Shown: positions 7,855-17,387, counted from the first letter of the stretch. The stretch: 64,000 nucleotides of DNA from Rheinheimera sp. SA_1 (GCF_001669775.1 NZ_LXWK01000015.1:744001-808000); one strand, 5' to 3'. The notes: generated by a model not told the origin, from the sequence alone. Numbers and translations are program-made.

Positions 7855-8547
7855 TCATTCCAGGAGTTCAACGTCAGGCAACAATACATCTTCATAAAAT
7901 GCACCGATGGCCAAAGTCGGATGTTTGATCTGAATTTCCAGCACCCAGACACCTGCTCTTGGCGTGCCACTAAAATCGCCCAAATTACCGCCAGCATAAA
8001 GTTTATGGGGATAATCACATAGCCGGTGGCCTTTGATCGCCAGATTCAGCTCATAACCCAGATCCGCCGCTTGTCGCGCCGCAAACTGATATAAAGCACT
8101 ACCGGAGCATCGCTGCGTCAACCATTGACGACGGACACGCTCGAATAATTCCTGCGCTGCTGCGGCACAATGTTGCTGCTCCGCATTGTTTCCGACCACA
8201 AAAGTAGCGCCGACATCACCTTCATGCCCACCATAGACCGGGCCTAAATCGATGAAAAAGATATCGTTCTCCTGCAGGACCGTGTCTTTCTCCGAAGGCT
8301 CACTGTAAATTTTGCAGGTGTTCACCCCAAACCGGATAATCACCGGATGCCACAACCGCTCAACACCGGATTGTTGTAATAAATCTTTGGCAAGCTGACG
8401 TGCCATTGCTTCAGTCATACCGGGTTTAATGGCAGCCGCTATTTGCGCCAGTGCCGCCCAGGAATGTTGCTGCGCCATGCGCATTAAATCGACAGAAAAG
8501 ACCGGCCCGACTTGCTCCGGCGCTGGATAATTGTGGGCTAATTCCAT
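7855..8547 (-). CDS. M24 family metallopeptidase (Xaa-Pro/methionine aminopeptidase-like)
   Basis: A 230-residue 'pita-bread' fold protein. All five metal ligands can be seen in order: Asp in FIDLGP, Asp in EGDVGAT, His in IKGHRL, Glu in VLEIQI and Glu in FYEDVLL. It is shorter than methionine aminopeptidase 1 and lacks the N-terminal domain of aminopeptidase P. The substrate is therefore unclear; a creatinase-like or dipeptidase role is also possible. It is convergent with the response regulator gene. Confidence 0.8.
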   Translation of the reverse strand: MELAHNYPAPEQVGPVFSVDLMRMAQQHSWAALAQIAAAIKPGMTEAMARQLAKDLLQQSGVERLWHPVIIRFGVNTCKIYSEPSEKDTVLQENDIFFIDLGPVYGGHEGDVGATFVVGNNAEQQHCAAAAQELFERVRRQWLTQRCSGSALYQFAARQAADLGYELNLAIKGHRLCDYPHKLYAGGNLGDFSGTPRAGVWVLEIQIKHPTLAIGAFYEDVLLPDVELLE

Positions 8548-8791
8548 AATAAAATCCTGAAATATAGTTTTATTTCAAATTGTTGTCGTTATGGTAACGG
8601 TAACTAACAGCTTTCATCAATGCATCTTTGGTTGCATTAAAGTCAGCGCTGCCATGACTGTCGTTTTTTTCAACCTGAAAGCGAATTTGGTGTTAAAAAA
8701 ACTCACTCATTTAGCACTTGTTTGCTTTTAACAAATTTACTTATACTCAAGCACTCATAATTATATTTCCAGGAAAAAAGGGAACACCAAC

Positions 8792-9358
8792 ATGTCACTG
8801 TCCATCACTTTTGAATTACAGGAACCTGATTTAGATTATTTCCGTCAAATCATGGCCAAAACCCAAGGCGCTGTATCAACCTTAAATCAACAGCAGATTT
8901 TAGCAGCCGCCAAAAAGCTAGCGCAGGACGTGGATGGTAAGGTGCCAGAATTTATGGCCAGCCGGATCCTGAAATTGCAACAGCTCGTCGCGCTGGTTGA
9001 AGATAAAGAATGGGATCTGACGGACGAAGAAACTACAGAAGTGCTGAGTGCGCTGGCCTATTTTGCCAAACCAGAAGACTTGATTTCTGACCATGTGCCG
9101 GTACTGGGTTTTCTTGATGACGCCATCATGATTGAATTAGTCGCTCAGTCGCTGGCTGACGATATTCAAGCATATGACGAATTTTGCAAATTCCGCACTG
9201 CTGAAATTGCCCGCCGTGGCGCAGAAACCAGCCCAACCAAAGCTGACTGGCTGGAAACCAAAAAACAGGAATTATTCCTGTGGATGCGCCGTCGTCGCGC
9301 TGAACGTCGCAGTGGCGGCGGTGGTGGTTTCCGTTCTATTTTCAGACCAGGTGGTTAA
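8792..9358 (+). CDS. YkvA-like protein with DUF1232 domain
   Basis: A 188-residue protein of unknown function. The motif FAKPEDLISDHVPVLGFLDDA (about residues 91-111) is the signature of the YkvA/DUF1232 family, usually a short membrane-associated segment. The C-terminus is basic and then glycine-rich (RRRRAERRSGGGGGF), suggesting contact with nucleic acid or membrane. The start has AAGGGAA upstream. A terminator follows directly, so it is a single-gene unit. Confidence 0.75.
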   Translation: MSLSITFELQEPDLDYFRQIMAKTQGAVSTLNQQQILAAAKKLAQDVDGKVPEFMASRILKLQQLVALVEDKEWDLTDEETTEVLSALAYFAKPEDLISDHVPVLGFLDDAIMIELVAQSLADDIQAYDEFCKFRTAEIARRGAETSPTKADWLETKKQELFLWMRRRRAERRSGGGGGFRSIFRPGG

Positions 9359-9374
9359 TCTTTCTGGCAGACAG

Positions 9375-9406
9375 ACAGGAACTCTTAGCGGTTCCTGTTT
9401 TTATTT
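9375..9406 (+). terminator. Rho-independent terminator after the YkvA-like gene
   Basis: ACAGGAAC and GTTCCTGT form an 8-bp stem, followed by TTTTATTT, 16 bp past the stop codon. Confidence 0.85.
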
Positions 9407-9463
9407 GGCCGATCCGCTAATCTCGATGTTGAGGCATCACCTGTTATTGGCTGAAAATCTGTT

Positions 9464-10123
9464 ATGAGCCGTCACTTTTTTTCTTGGACATCCTGGGTTT
9501 CCCCTTTCGTCACTGTCATTGTACTGGCGTGGATGAGCACGGAACCTGTGCTTGCAGCAGACAAAGTCTATCAATATACCCAGACCAACGGCGTGGTGGC
9601 TTTTTCAGATCGACAACCACTTAACCGGCCGTACCGGTTATTAAAATTCGATTGTTACGCCTGTAATCCAACATCGACCGTGAATTGGTCCAATACCCGG
9701 CTATTTTTAGCCGAATATCAGCACAGTATCAGCCTGGCGGCAGCGGCGCATCAGTTGGAGCCAGCATTGATCCGGGCGGTGATCCATGCCGAGTCCGGCT
9801 TTAAAGCCGACGCCGTATCCAGACAAGGCGCACGAGGCCTGATGCAGCTGATGCCCAAGACCGCCAAAGATTTAGGCGTAAAAAACAGTTTTGACAGTCA
9901 CGCTAATATTCTCGGCGGCAGTGCCTATTTAGCGAAATTACTGCAAAGTTATCAGGGCGATATTGCCCTGGCGAGTGCTGCTTATAACGCCGGACCTGGC
10001 ACTGTCAGTAAGTACGCCGGTATTCCGCCTTATGCCGAAACCAAAGCCTATGTCAAACGGGTACAAATTCTGCTGCAGCGGTATCGTCGTCAGCTGGCAG
10101 CCACCGCACAAAGCACCGGCTGA
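9464..10123 (+). CDS. Lytic transglycosylase with N-terminal DUF4124-like region
   Basis: A secreted 219-residue murein-cleaving enzyme. A signal peptide ends near AAD at residue 32-33. A short DUF4124-like part follows (KVYQYTQTNGVVAFSDRQP), then an SLT domain (about 85-200). The catalytic Glu is in IHAESGF, with the family motifs GLMQLMP and AAYNAGPG. Sequences of this layout are usual in Alteromonadales and act in peptidoglycan remodelling in the periplasm. Confidence 0.9.
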   Translation: MSRHFFSWTSWVSPFVTVIVLAWMSTEPVLAADKVYQYTQTNGVVAFSDRQPLNRPYRLLKFDCYACNPTSTVNWSNTRLFLAEYQHSISLAAAAHQLEPALIRAVIHAESGFKADAVSRQGARGLMQLMPKTAKDLGVKNSFDSHANILGGSAYLAKLLQSYQGDIALASAAYNAGPGTVSKYAGIPPYAETKAYVKRVQILLQRYRRQLAATAQSTG

Positions 10124-10307
10124 TGTGAAAAGCTAGGTTTATCAGTAAGTAAATTGTTGGTCAAATCTAGCAACTTTTTGGCCAAAACGACTACAAAACT
10201 TCAGCGTTAAAAATTAAAGCATTGAAATATATAAATAATTCTCGTGGCATTATTATTGCCAAGATAGACAGCAATCTGGCATTTTCCCACTTTTCAGGAC
10301 ATTTTCG

Positions 10308-11009
10308 ATGAAAACAACTTTATTAGCTTTTTGTACTGCGGCCATCTTAAGCGGTTGTGTTATTCATATCGGTGGTGGCAATAACAGCCCTGACCAACAC
10401 AGTACCAAACGTTTTGAACTAGACGCATCAACACTGACGCAATTGGTCGCTACAACCGGCGCCGGTTCTTTGCTCATTCAGGGCGAAGCTGGCAGAACGA
10501 CCGTTGAAGTGGTTGCTGAAATTCACAGCTACGAAGGCATGAACGCCGATATCAGTTTGCAGGCACAAGGCAACAACGCCCAGTTGCACGCAAGTTTGCC
10601 GAGCAGCTTTGTCAACGGCAACAGCCCTTATATCGATCTGATTGTAAAAGTGCCCACCAATTTTGGTCTGGTGCTGGACGATGGCTCCGGCGATACTGTG
10701 ATTGAAGGCTTGACCGGTGCTTTACAAGTCACCGATGGCTCCGGCGAGCTGCGTGTTAGCGGTGGCAACTCGCTGCGACTCGATGATGGTTCCGGTGATG
10801 TGTTTGTCCGCAGTATTCAAGGTGCAGTCACCGTTGATGACGGCTCTGGTGACCTTGAAATAGAACAGATTGCCGGTGTGGTCACTGTCACTGATGGTTC
10901 TGGCGATATCCGGGTACATCAAAGCGCTGGTTTAACCATCACCGATGGCGGCTCTGGCGAACTCGATATCGATCAGATCAATGGCCCGGTATCGATAGCC
11001 AAAGATTAA
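10308..11009 (+). CDS. DUF4097-type lipoprotein with DDGSGD beta-repeat ladder
   Basis: A 233-residue protein with a lipoprotein signal (ILSGC, lipidated Cys17), so probably anchored in the outer membrane facing the periplasm. From about residue 120 the sequence is a ladder of six to seven units of 18-20 residues, each containing DGSGD or DGSGE. This fits the right-handed beta-solenoid of DUF4097/adhesin-like families. The repeated acidic loops line up in register and could bind cations, which is inference. The start has an AGGA site. The product's role is unknown; it precedes the Yip1 protein and efflux operon. Confidence 0.8.
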   Translation: MKTTLLAFCTAAILSGCVIHIGGGNNSPDQHSTKRFELDASTLTQLVATTGAGSLLIQGEAGRTTVEVVAEIHSYEGMNADISLQAQGNNAQLHASLPSSFVNGNSPYIDLIVKVPTNFGLVLDDGSGDTVIEGLTGALQVTDGSGELRVSGGNSLRLDDGSGDVFVRSIQGAVTVDDGSGDLEIEQIAGVVTVTDGSGDIRVHQSAGLTITDGGSGELDIDQINGPVSIAKD

Positions 11010-11032
11010 TACGCCGAGCTAAGCAAAATCGC

Positions 11033-11077
11033 TTCTTCACAGTGAGCACGCAATCAGTTGCCGCTTACTGCGAAGAA
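11033..11077 (+). repeat. Long imperfect hairpin after the lipoprotein gene
   Basis: CTTCTTCACAGTGAG (11032-11046) pairs with CTTACTGCGAAGAAC (11064-11078) with one mismatch and one G-T pair. It starts 24 bp past the stop codon and has no T-tract. It may stabilise the 3' end of the transcript. Confidence 0.4.
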
Positions 11078-11202
11078 CCTCTGCAAACAGCCTCAGCAAA
11101 CAATTCCACAACTAAAATTCACCACATCCGCTATTACAACCATTTATCCGCTTTTTTTACCGTTATTCACTTTTATGCACCTCCAGCGTTACCGGGTCTT
11201 TA

Positions 11203-11230
11203 CAGTGTTGGTTATCAACCGTAAACACTG
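11203..11230 (+). promoter_or_regulatory. Hairpin/operator just upstream of the Yip1 gene
   Basis: CAGTGTTGGTT-atc-AACC-gta-AACACTG: outer arms of 7 bp and inner arms of 4 bp with a 3-nt bulge, ending 3 bp before the AAGGA ribosome binding site of the next gene. It could be an operator or an RNA hairpin affecting translation. Both readings are inference. Confidence 0.45.
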
Positions 11231-11245
11231 AATAAGGACATAACG

Positions 11246-11938
11246 ATGACAACTGCAACCATCCGTACTTCCCTGCTCGACATTTTTATTGCACCAAAGC
11301 AAGCCTTTGCCAATCTGCGTGGCAGCGGCGGTAATCTGCTATTGCTGATTGGCCAGATACTATTAACCGCACTGGCGTTTTACCTGTTTTATCAGGGCAT
11401 GTCGCCAGAGTGGCTGGTTGAGCAACAAATGCTGACTGCTGGCGATTTAACACCAGCAGAGGCGGAACAAGCCCGTGCCATGATGGCCCAATCGGCACCT
11501 TACACCGCCATCATTTCTACAGTCTTCGGATCTATTATGTTGGTGGTGGTCAATGCCATCCTGGCCGGTTACTTTCATTTAGTCGCCAAGATGAGCGGCG
11601 ATTTTCGTTATCAGGATTGGTTTGGCTTTAGCGTCTGGAGTCAAATGCCGATGCAGCTCAACACTATCGGACTCATTTTATTGGTGTTATTCGCCGATAC
11701 CCCGAATTTGCCGCTTGCCACCGCCACCTACGCCTCGCTGAATCAGTTACTGCTGCAATTACCGATTGGCGCACCTTTTTACACTTGGGCCGAGTCCTTT
11801 AGCCTGTTTATGTTGTGGCAAATTGCCGTGACGGCCATCGGTCTAAAACAATGGTGCAACTTCAGCACGGTCAAAGCAATCATCGTTGCCGCGCTGCCAA
11901 CATTTTTAATCTTCGGAATTTGGGCGCTGTTGGTGTAA
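11246..11938 (+). CDS. Yip1-family inner-membrane protein
   Basis: A 230-residue protein with an N-terminal IFIAPKQAFANL motif typical of the Yip1 domain and five hydrophobic segments (about residues 30-50, 85-110, 130-155, 180-198 and 208-229). Bacterial Yip1 proteins are often encoded next to MacA/MacB-like exporters, as here; their function is not known. The start has AAGGA upstream. A terminator separates it from the exporter genes, so the link is partial. Confidence 0.8.
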   Translation: MTTATIRTSLLDIFIAPKQAFANLRGSGGNLLLLIGQILLTALAFYLFYQGMSPEWLVEQQMLTAGDLTPAEAEQARAMMAQSAPYTAIISTVFGSIMLVVVNAILAGYFHLVAKMSGDFRYQDWFGFSVWSQMPMQLNTIGLILLVLFADTPNLPLATATYASLNQLLLQLPIGAPFYTWAESFSLFMLWQIAVTAIGLKQWCNFSTVKAIIVAALPTFLIFGIWALLV

Positions 11939-11950
11939 TCAACAACGCCA

Positions 11951-11983
11951 GCCCTGTCGCTTTACCGCACAGGGCTTTGTTTT
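11951..11983 (+). terminator. Terminator between Yip1 gene and efflux operon
   Basis: GCCCTGT and ACAGGGC form a 7-bp stem with an 11-nt loop, followed by TTTGTTTT. Only 48 bp separate it from the next start codon. Either the efflux operon has a promoter overlapping this site or it depends on read-through. Confidence 0.8.
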
Positions 11984-12031
11984 CGAATTCACCAAAGACA
12001 CCCCGCCCAGATTTGTACAAGGATAGGCGCT

Positions 12032-13183
12032 ATGCATAAATTTATTAAATTAGGACTGATCGTGGCAGGTTTAGCTGGCCTTGTCGTGTTTTCGCAATAC
12101 CGCGCCGGCAAACAACAACTGGAAGTGAACATCGCCAAAGCCAGTATTGGCCAACTGGATGACAGTATCCTGGCGTCTGGTAATCTGGTGTACAACACGC
12201 AAATTCAAATTCGCTCGGAACTCACCGGCCGGGTGGCCGAAGTGCTGGTAGAAGAAGGCCAGCAGGTCGCAAAAGACCAGTTGTTGTTGCGCCTCGACCC
12301 TACCGCATATCAGGCAGAAGTAACCAAAGCGCAGGCGATGGTCAATCGTTCCAACATTGAAATTCAAAGCACAGAAGCTGCGTTGGCTAATTTACAACGG
12401 CAACTGGACCGGCAGCAGCAATTACTGCGCAAAAAGCTGGTACAGGTAGAAACAGTCGATTTACTGAAAAGCGAAGTGAAGATTGCGCAGATTGCCATTA
12501 CTGCCGCCAAGTCCCAACTCACCCAAAGTGTTGCCAGTTTATTGATGGCAGAAGATGCACTGAAAAAAACCGAATTCCGGGCGCCGATTGCCGGTTTATT
12601 AGTATCAGTGGACGTTAAACCCGGCGAAACGGTGATCCCTGGCACTACCAATATTATTGGCTCGGATTTGATGACTCTGGCCGACCCCAGCGCCATTCTG
12701 GCCGAATTACGGGTTGATGAAGCCGATATCAATGCAATTTCGCTTGGACAATCGGCAACCGTTTTTGCAGCATCCAATACCGAGCAAGCGATTAGTGGCA
12801 AAGTGATCGCCATTGGCAGCTCTGCGCGCTTGCTTGGACAAAGTCAGGCGCTGTCGTTTCGGGTGAAAGTGCTTTTAGATCAAACTATTGCCGGATTACA
12901 CCCTGGGATCAGCTGCCGTGCTGAGTTACTTACAGCGCGGCTGGAAAACACCTTGTCAGTGCCGCTAGCCGCAGTGCAGAAAAAGGACAAGCAGAGTTTC
13001 GTCTGGACCATCAAAGACGGTGTCGCCAATAAAACAGCAGTGAAAACCGGCTTGGCTACGGACACCGCTCAAGCCATTATCGAAGGTTTAGCTGAAGGCC
13101 AGAATGTCGTCACCGGCCCTGCCCGCATGATCAGCGGCTTGACCGACGGCAGTAAAGTGAAGGTCACGGAGCTGACATTATGA
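12032..13183 (+). CDS. MacA-like periplasmic adaptor of an ABC efflux pump
   Basis: A 383-residue membrane-fusion protein. An N-terminal membrane anchor (residues 5-24) is followed by a split lipoyl/barrel-sandwich domain ([15 protein letters not shown] to [10 protein letters not shown], and later [19 protein letters not shown]), an alpha-helical coiled coil between them (about 95-170), then beta-barrel and membrane-proximal domains. It would connect the inner-membrane ABC transporter to an outer-membrane TolC-type channel, which is not in this window. An AAGGA site precedes the ATG. Its end overlaps the next gene by 4 bp. Confidence 0.9.
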   Translation: MHKFIKLGLIVAGLAGLVVFSQYRAGKQQLEVNIAKASIGQLDDSILASGNLVYNTQIQIRSELTGRVAEVLVEEGQQVAKDQLLLRLDPTAYQAEVTKAQAMVNRSNIEIQSTEAALANLQRQLDRQQQLLRKKLVQVETVDLLKSEVKIAQIAITAAKSQLTQSVASLLMAEDALKKTEFRAPIAGLLVSVDVKPGETVIPGTTNIIGSDLMTLADPSAILAELRVDEADINAISLGQSATVFAASNTEQAISGKVIAIGSSARLLGQSQALSFRVKVLLDQTIAGLHPGISCRAELLTARLENTLSVPLAAVQKKDKQSFVWTIKDGVANKTAVKTGLATDTAQAIIEGLAEGQNVVTGPARMISGLTDGSKVKVTELTL

Positions 13184-13914
13184 TGGCCGCTGCAACATTC
13201 GAACAACCGGTGGTGATTGACCTTTGTGACATCGGCAAAAGTTACCAGATGGCCGATGAGACTTTTTACGCCTTACGCGACCTCAGCCTGCAGATCCGGC
13301 AAAACGAATACGTGGCGATCATTGGTCCCAGTGGCTCCGGTAAATCGACGTTATTGAATGTGCTGGGTTGCCTTGATATGCCAAGCCAGGGCCACTATCA
13401 GCTTGCCGGGCACAAGGTTGCAGAACTCGATGAAACTCAGCTGGCAATCCTGAGAAATCGCCAGGTGGGCTTTATTTTTCAGAGCTTTAACTTACTACCA
13501 AGAATGACTGCGCTGCAAAACGTGATGCAACCGCTGGTGTACCGGCTAATGCCGTGGCGTGAACGCGAAGCCAAAGCCAAAGCGGCGCTGGCGAAAGTTG
13601 GCTTGAGCGATAAAGCTGGCCATTTGCCCAATCAGTTGTCCGGTGGCCAACGGCAGCGGGTGGCGATTGCCCGCGCTTTAGTGACTGAGCCAGCAATCTT
13701 GCTCGGTGACGAACCGACCGGTAATTTAGACAGCAAAACTACCAGCGATATCATGCAGTTATTTGATGATTTACACGCACAGGGCCACACCATCATTCTG
13801 GTGACCCACGAGCAGGATATTGCCGACCATTGCCAACGCGTGGTGCGGCTGATGGATGGAAAACTAGCCGCTGATAGCAGCAACAGCCAGCACACCGATA
13901 AGCTGAGGGTTTGA
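13180..13914 (+). CDS. MacB-type ABC transporter ATP-binding protein
   Basis: A 244-residue nucleotide-binding domain protein. It shows Walker [10 protein letters not shown] near residue 47-55, the Q-loop [13 protein letters not shown], signature [15 protein letters not shown], Walker [15 protein letters not shown] and H-loop LVTHE. It belongs to the LolD/MacB/FtsE class that pairs with FtsX-fold permeases. The ATG overlaps the adaptor stop codon (ATGA), showing translational coupling; ATG at 13183 is an equal alternative. Confidence 0.93.
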   Translation: MMAAATFEQPVVIDLCDIGKSYQMADETFYALRDLSLQIRQNEYVAIIGPSGSGKSTLLNVLGCLDMPSQGHYQLAGHKVAELDETQLAILRNRQVGFIFQSFNLLPRMTALQNVMQPLVYRLMPWREREAKAKAALAKVGLSDKAGHLPNQLSGGQRQRVAIARALVTEPAILLGDEPTGNLDSKTTSDIMQLFDDLHAQGHTIILVTHEQDIADHCQRVVRLMDGKLAADSSNSQHTDKLRV

Positions 13915-13915
13915 T

Positions 13916-15151
13916 ATGCAGCACTTTTTGCACGCTTTACTTGAAGGCAGCCGCGCGGCGTTGCAGTCGATCCGCGCTCATGCCCTGCGCAGTTCTCTTA
14001 CCACCCTCGGCATTATTATTGGCGTAGCGTCGGTGATTACCGTAGTTGCGGTGATGAACGGTTTAAGCTCGAGTATCCGCGGCCAGCTGGACGATTTGGG
14101 CAGTGACATGGTGACAATTCGCGCCTACACCACACCGGAGCAGGAGTTGTTAGGTTTTCGCAACAAGCTGCGCGACGAAGATTATCAGCTGTTAAAGTCC
14201 AGGGTAAAAAATGTCGAAGACATTACGGCGACGATGCCAGCCTTTAGCATGGGGCTGAGTGTCGGTTATGGTCGCAACAGCACCCAAACCCAGCTGGTTG
14301 GCGCCGACAGCAGCTATCAGAATGTGGTACGGGTCTATCCGCAACAAGGGCGGTTTTTATCGGAAGAAGACGATAGTAAACGCCGTCGGGTGGCTTTTAT
14401 TGGCGCGACTGTGGCGAAAAAACTGCAAATGCCGGTCAATCCAATTGGTCAGTATATTAATTTATCCGGCGACTGGTTTCGGGTGATTGGTATGGCAGAA
14501 AAGCGTGGCAGCCTGTTTGGCTTTGATCAGGACAACTACATCATCACCCCCTTTAGCACCGCCAAAGCGTTGAACGGTCCGGATAATTTAATGGTGGAAA
14601 TAAGCTACCGCCCGAAAGCCGATGCCGACCCAAAACTTATCGAACAGCAAATTCGTCAGTTGCTACGCCACCGCGCCAAATTGGCCAGCGACGCGCCGGA
14701 TCATTTTGAATTTGTCAGCGCCGAAAAAACCAAACAACAGCTGGATACCGTGTTTAATTCAATTACTGCAGTCGCCGCTGGTGTGGTGAGTATCAGCTTG
14801 CTGGTGGGTGGCATTGGTGTGATGAATATCATGTTGGTGTCGGTGACCGAGCGCACCCGCGAAATTGGCATTGTGAAGGCTCTGGGTGCAACGCCACAGT
14901 TTATTCTGCTGCAGTTTTTAGTTGAAGCCTTGGTGTTATCGTTGTTTGGCGGCGTGCTGGGGTTAATGCTTGGATATTTATTTGCGGCAATTATCGCTTT
15001 TTCGCTGCCTTCAATGCCGGGCGCTCTGGTGCCGCTATGGGCAATTGGGTTATCGTTTGGCTTTACTAGCTTGATTGGATTGGTATTTGGCTTAGCTCCG
15101 GCGGTCAAAGCGGCCCGATTACAACCGATAGACGCCTTACGTTATGAATAA
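13916..15151 (+). CDS. MacB/FtsX-type ABC transporter permease
   Basis: A 411-residue permease. It has one transmembrane helix near residues 25-48 (SSLTTLGIIIGVASVITVVAV), a large periplasmic MacB-like domain (about 50-285), and three C-terminal helices (about 285-310, 335-365 and 375-400) carrying the ERTREIGIVKALGAT coupling motif. Here the ATPase and the permease are separate proteins, unlike E. coli MacB. It starts 1 bp after the ATPase stop and overlaps the kinase gene by 8 bp. Confidence 0.93.
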   Translation: MQHFLHALLEGSRAALQSIRAHALRSSLTTLGIIIGVASVITVVAVMNGLSSSIRGQLDDLGSDMVTIRAYTTPEQELLGFRNKLRDEDYQLLKSRVKNVEDITATMPAFSMGLSVGYGRNSTQTQLVGADSSYQNVVRVYPQQGRFLSEEDDSKRRRVAFIGATVAKKLQMPVNPIGQYINLSGDWFRVIGMAEKRGSLFGFDQDNYIITPFSTAKALNGPDNLMVEISYRPKADADPKLIEQQIRQLLRHRAKLASDAPDHFEFVSAEKTKQQLDTVFNSITAVAAGVVSISLLVGGIGVMNIMLVSVTERTREIGIVKALGATPQFILLQFLVEALVLSLFGGVLGLMLGYLFAAIIAFSLPSMPGALVPLWAIGLSFGFTSLIGLVFGLAPAVKAARLQPIDALRYE

Positions 15152-16295
15152 CAATGCAGCACAAAAACTCACGTTCTGGCAGCAATTCCGACCTTTTTGG
15201 CAAGTGAGTCTGCAGACCAGCCGTGAATATAAAATGGTCACTGTGGTGACCTTTGTGCTGGCCTTTGCCGTCTATTACAGTGTGATGCAGGCGATGTTTG
15301 TCGACACCAGTTTTCGTACCCAACTGGCGGTGCTCATTCGTGGTGTGCTTGATACCACCACTTTAATCCTGTGTTGTCATTTTTTGTTGCGTCCCTACCT
15401 GAAGCTGACTTTTATTCCGCAAGGCCGCTTTGGCTGGGAACTGGTGCAACTTGCCGCCTGGCTCTATGTGCTGGGTGTGTTGAGCATGCTGCTTTCTTAC
15501 GGCTACGGCAAAATTCCGCTGCTAAAACTGACTGACTTTAGCAGTATGGTGTTTACCTCGGCCGAAGGTGAACACCAGATGCGGCTCGACACCAGCACCA
15601 CCTTGCTGATTGGCGGCTTCAACCAGGCCGTGGTATTTGCCACCTGGGCGATGGCTTACGTGATGTGGCAAAGCATTAAAAGTAAAAAACAAATGCAAAT
15701 TCAGATGCAACAAACCCAGTTGCAACAGCTGACCAATCAATTAAGCCCGCACTTTTTATTTAATGCGTTTAACAGCATCCGCGCTTTGATTTATGAAGAC
15801 CGCGATAAAGCCGCCGAAACCGTCACCCAGCTGTCCGAATTGTTCCGCACTCACCTACAAGCCCATTTGCGACCGATGTCGAGCCTGGCGGAAGAATGGC
15901 AAATCGCCCAGCGTTATCTGGCGATTGAACAGGTGCGGTTAGAGCAGCGGCTCCAGGTACAACTCGACTTTGCCGAGCAGCTATGGCAACAACAAATTCC
16001 TACTTTAAGTTTGTTAACACTGGTTGAAAACGCCATTAAACATGGCATCAGCCCGAATCAACAGCCTGGTGTACTTCGGATCAGCAGTTTGCAACTATCA
16101 GCCACCCGCTGGCGCTTAGAAGTGCAAAACAGTTACCGTCACCAAAGCCAACAAGGCGGTACTCAAACTGGCCTGACGAATTTACGACAACGACTGGCGC
16201 TGATGCCGGGAGAAAATACTTTAACCACCAATATTACGGAGCCGAAACAAGGTTTAGGACAGTTTCTGGTGACGCTGGAGCTGCAGTATGATTAA
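15144..16295 (+). CDS. LytS-type sensor histidine kinase
   Basis: A 383-residue kinase with four hydrophobic segments in the first 180 residues (about 35-52, 65-85, 98-118 and 158-175) and then a coiled stretch (QMQIQMQQTQLQQLTNQ). The His_kinase domain has the phosphorylated histidine in LSPHFLFNAFNSI and the ATP-binding N box in LVENAIKHG. There is almost no periplasmic loop, which suggests sensing within the membrane. Overlaps with both neighbours mean it is made together with the efflux pump and the LytTR regulator. Confidence 0.92.
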   Translation: MNNNAAQKLTFWQQFRPFWQVSLQTSREYKMVTVVTFVLAFAVYYSVMQAMFVDTSFRTQLAVLIRGVLDTTTLILCCHFLLRPYLKLTFIPQGRFGWELVQLAAWLYVLGVLSMLLSYGYGKIPLLKLTDFSSMVFTSAEGEHQMRLDTSTTLLIGGFNQAVVFATWAMAYVMWQSIKSKKQMQIQMQQTQLQQLTNQLSPHFLFNAFNSIRALIYEDRDKAAETVTQLSELFRTHLQAHLRPMSSLAEEWQIAQRYLAIEQVRLEQRLQVQLDFAEQLWQQQIPTLSLLTLVENAIKHGISPNQQPGVLRISSLQLSATRWRLEVQNSYRHQSQQGGTQTGLTNLRQRLALMPGENTLTTNITEPKQGLGQFLVTLELQYD

Positions 16296-17049
16296 GACTT
16301 TAATCGTGGATGACGAACGACTGGCGCGTGCCGAATTAAAACGGCTGCTCAGCGTTCATCCAAATATTGACATTGTTGGCGAAGCCGCCAGCGCGGCTGA
16401 AGCCCGCGACCTGCTGGATAGGCTGGAAGTCGACTTAGTTTTTCTGGATATTCAGATGCCGGAAGTGTCTGGCCTGGAACTCGCCGCCAGCCTGAGTAGT
16501 TCACTACAGTTTGTGTTTTGCACCGCTTTTAACAGTTTCGCGCTGGACGCTTTTGCCCTGAACGCACTGGATTATTTGGTTAAACCTTTGGATCCGGTCC
16601 GCTTAGCAAAAACCTTACAGCGTTACCGGCCGCTGGAATTACCTGAGCAAAACCAGCTGCAACTAGCTTCAGCGGCACCCCAGCCTGCTGCGATCCCGGA
16701 GAATTATTTACCGGACCAACATGGTTTATTACTCAAATTCGGCGAACTCAACCGCATCGTGCGGCTTTATGAAATCAGCCGTTTTGAAAGCATCGGCAAC
16801 CACACCGCCGTTTACACCAGTTTTGGAAAAACTTACTTACATAGCTCGCTGTCAAAAATCGAAAGCCGGCTCGATCCGCAATTTTTCTTCAAAGCCAGCC
16901 GCGCCGACATCGTCCGCCTCGACGCCATCAAACAACTCGAACCCGGCATCGGCAGCGGCACCATGCTTGCCATCCTGCAAGACGGATCGGAAATAGAAGT
17001 CAGCCGTAGGCAAATGCAGTCGCTAAAGCAGACGTTTGGGACTTTTTAG
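16288..17049 (+). CDS. LytTR-type response regulator
   Basis: A 253-residue regulator. The receiver domain is intact: acidic DDE at 8-10, phosphorylated Asp in LVFLDIQMPE, Thr in FCTAF, Lys in YLVKPLD. The C-terminal LytTR DNA-binding domain (about 150-250) shows YEISRFESIGNHTAVYT and KASRADIVRLDAI. LytTR regulators usually bind paired direct repeats upstream of membrane or export genes; the operon itself is the natural candidate target. It overlaps the kinase gene by 8 bp and is the last gene of the operon. Confidence 0.93.
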   Translation: MIKTLIVDDERLARAELKRLLSVHPNIDIVGEAASAAEARDLLDRLEVDLVFLDIQMPEVSGLELAASLSSSLQFVFCTAFNSFALDAFALNALDYLVKPLDPVRLAKTLQRYRPLELPEQNQLQLASAAPQPAAIPENYLPDQHGLLLKFGELNRIVRLYEISRFESIGNHTAVYTSFGKTYLHSSLSKIESRLDPQFFFKASRADIVRLDAIKQLEPGIGSGTMLAILQDGSEIEVSRRQMQSLKQTFGTF

Positions 17050-17091
17050 TGGGTTGGTTGGCGATTTGAAATACGCCTTGAGTAACCAACT

Positions 17092-17200
17092 GTAGGGCGC
17101 GACTCAGCCGAAGGCTAGTCCGCCGGATGGTGCATTCCACACAAAAATCCATAACAACAGGTCCGGCGCACTACCGCTAACGCGGTGAGTGACGCCCTAC
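17092..17200. repeat. Pair of inverted REP-like units (BIME-like)
   Basis: Unit 1 (17092-17127) begins GTAGGGCGCGACTCAGCCG and unit 2 (17162-17200), on the opposite strand, begins GTAGGGCGTCACTCACCGC. Both end in CGCCGGA. The two units flank 34 bp. Structure and position after the last gene of an operon are those of bacterial interspersed mosaic elements. No REP-associated transposase is encoded here. The rest of the 17050-17387 gap shows only an imperfect GTTGGTT/AACCAAC repeat and the leader of the next gene. Confidence 0.75.
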
Positions 17201-17387
17201 TGCGGGGAGAGTATTGTGTATGCAACTTGTGCAACCAACCGTTCCTTCCCCCACACGTTGTGATGGCAAAACCAACCGTTTAACCCCTATTTTCACCAAA
17301 TATCACTTTTTTAACTGTCAAAACCCCGCATAGCCTTAATCTAACCCCAACAGCAAGCCTTCTCAAAACACAACAAGGATCATCGCT

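Noticed and set aside
11042-11224. 60-codon frame between the lipoprotein and Yip1 genes
   Set aside because: No ribosome binding site, no recognisable features, and it runs through a hairpin. I treat the region as non-coding.
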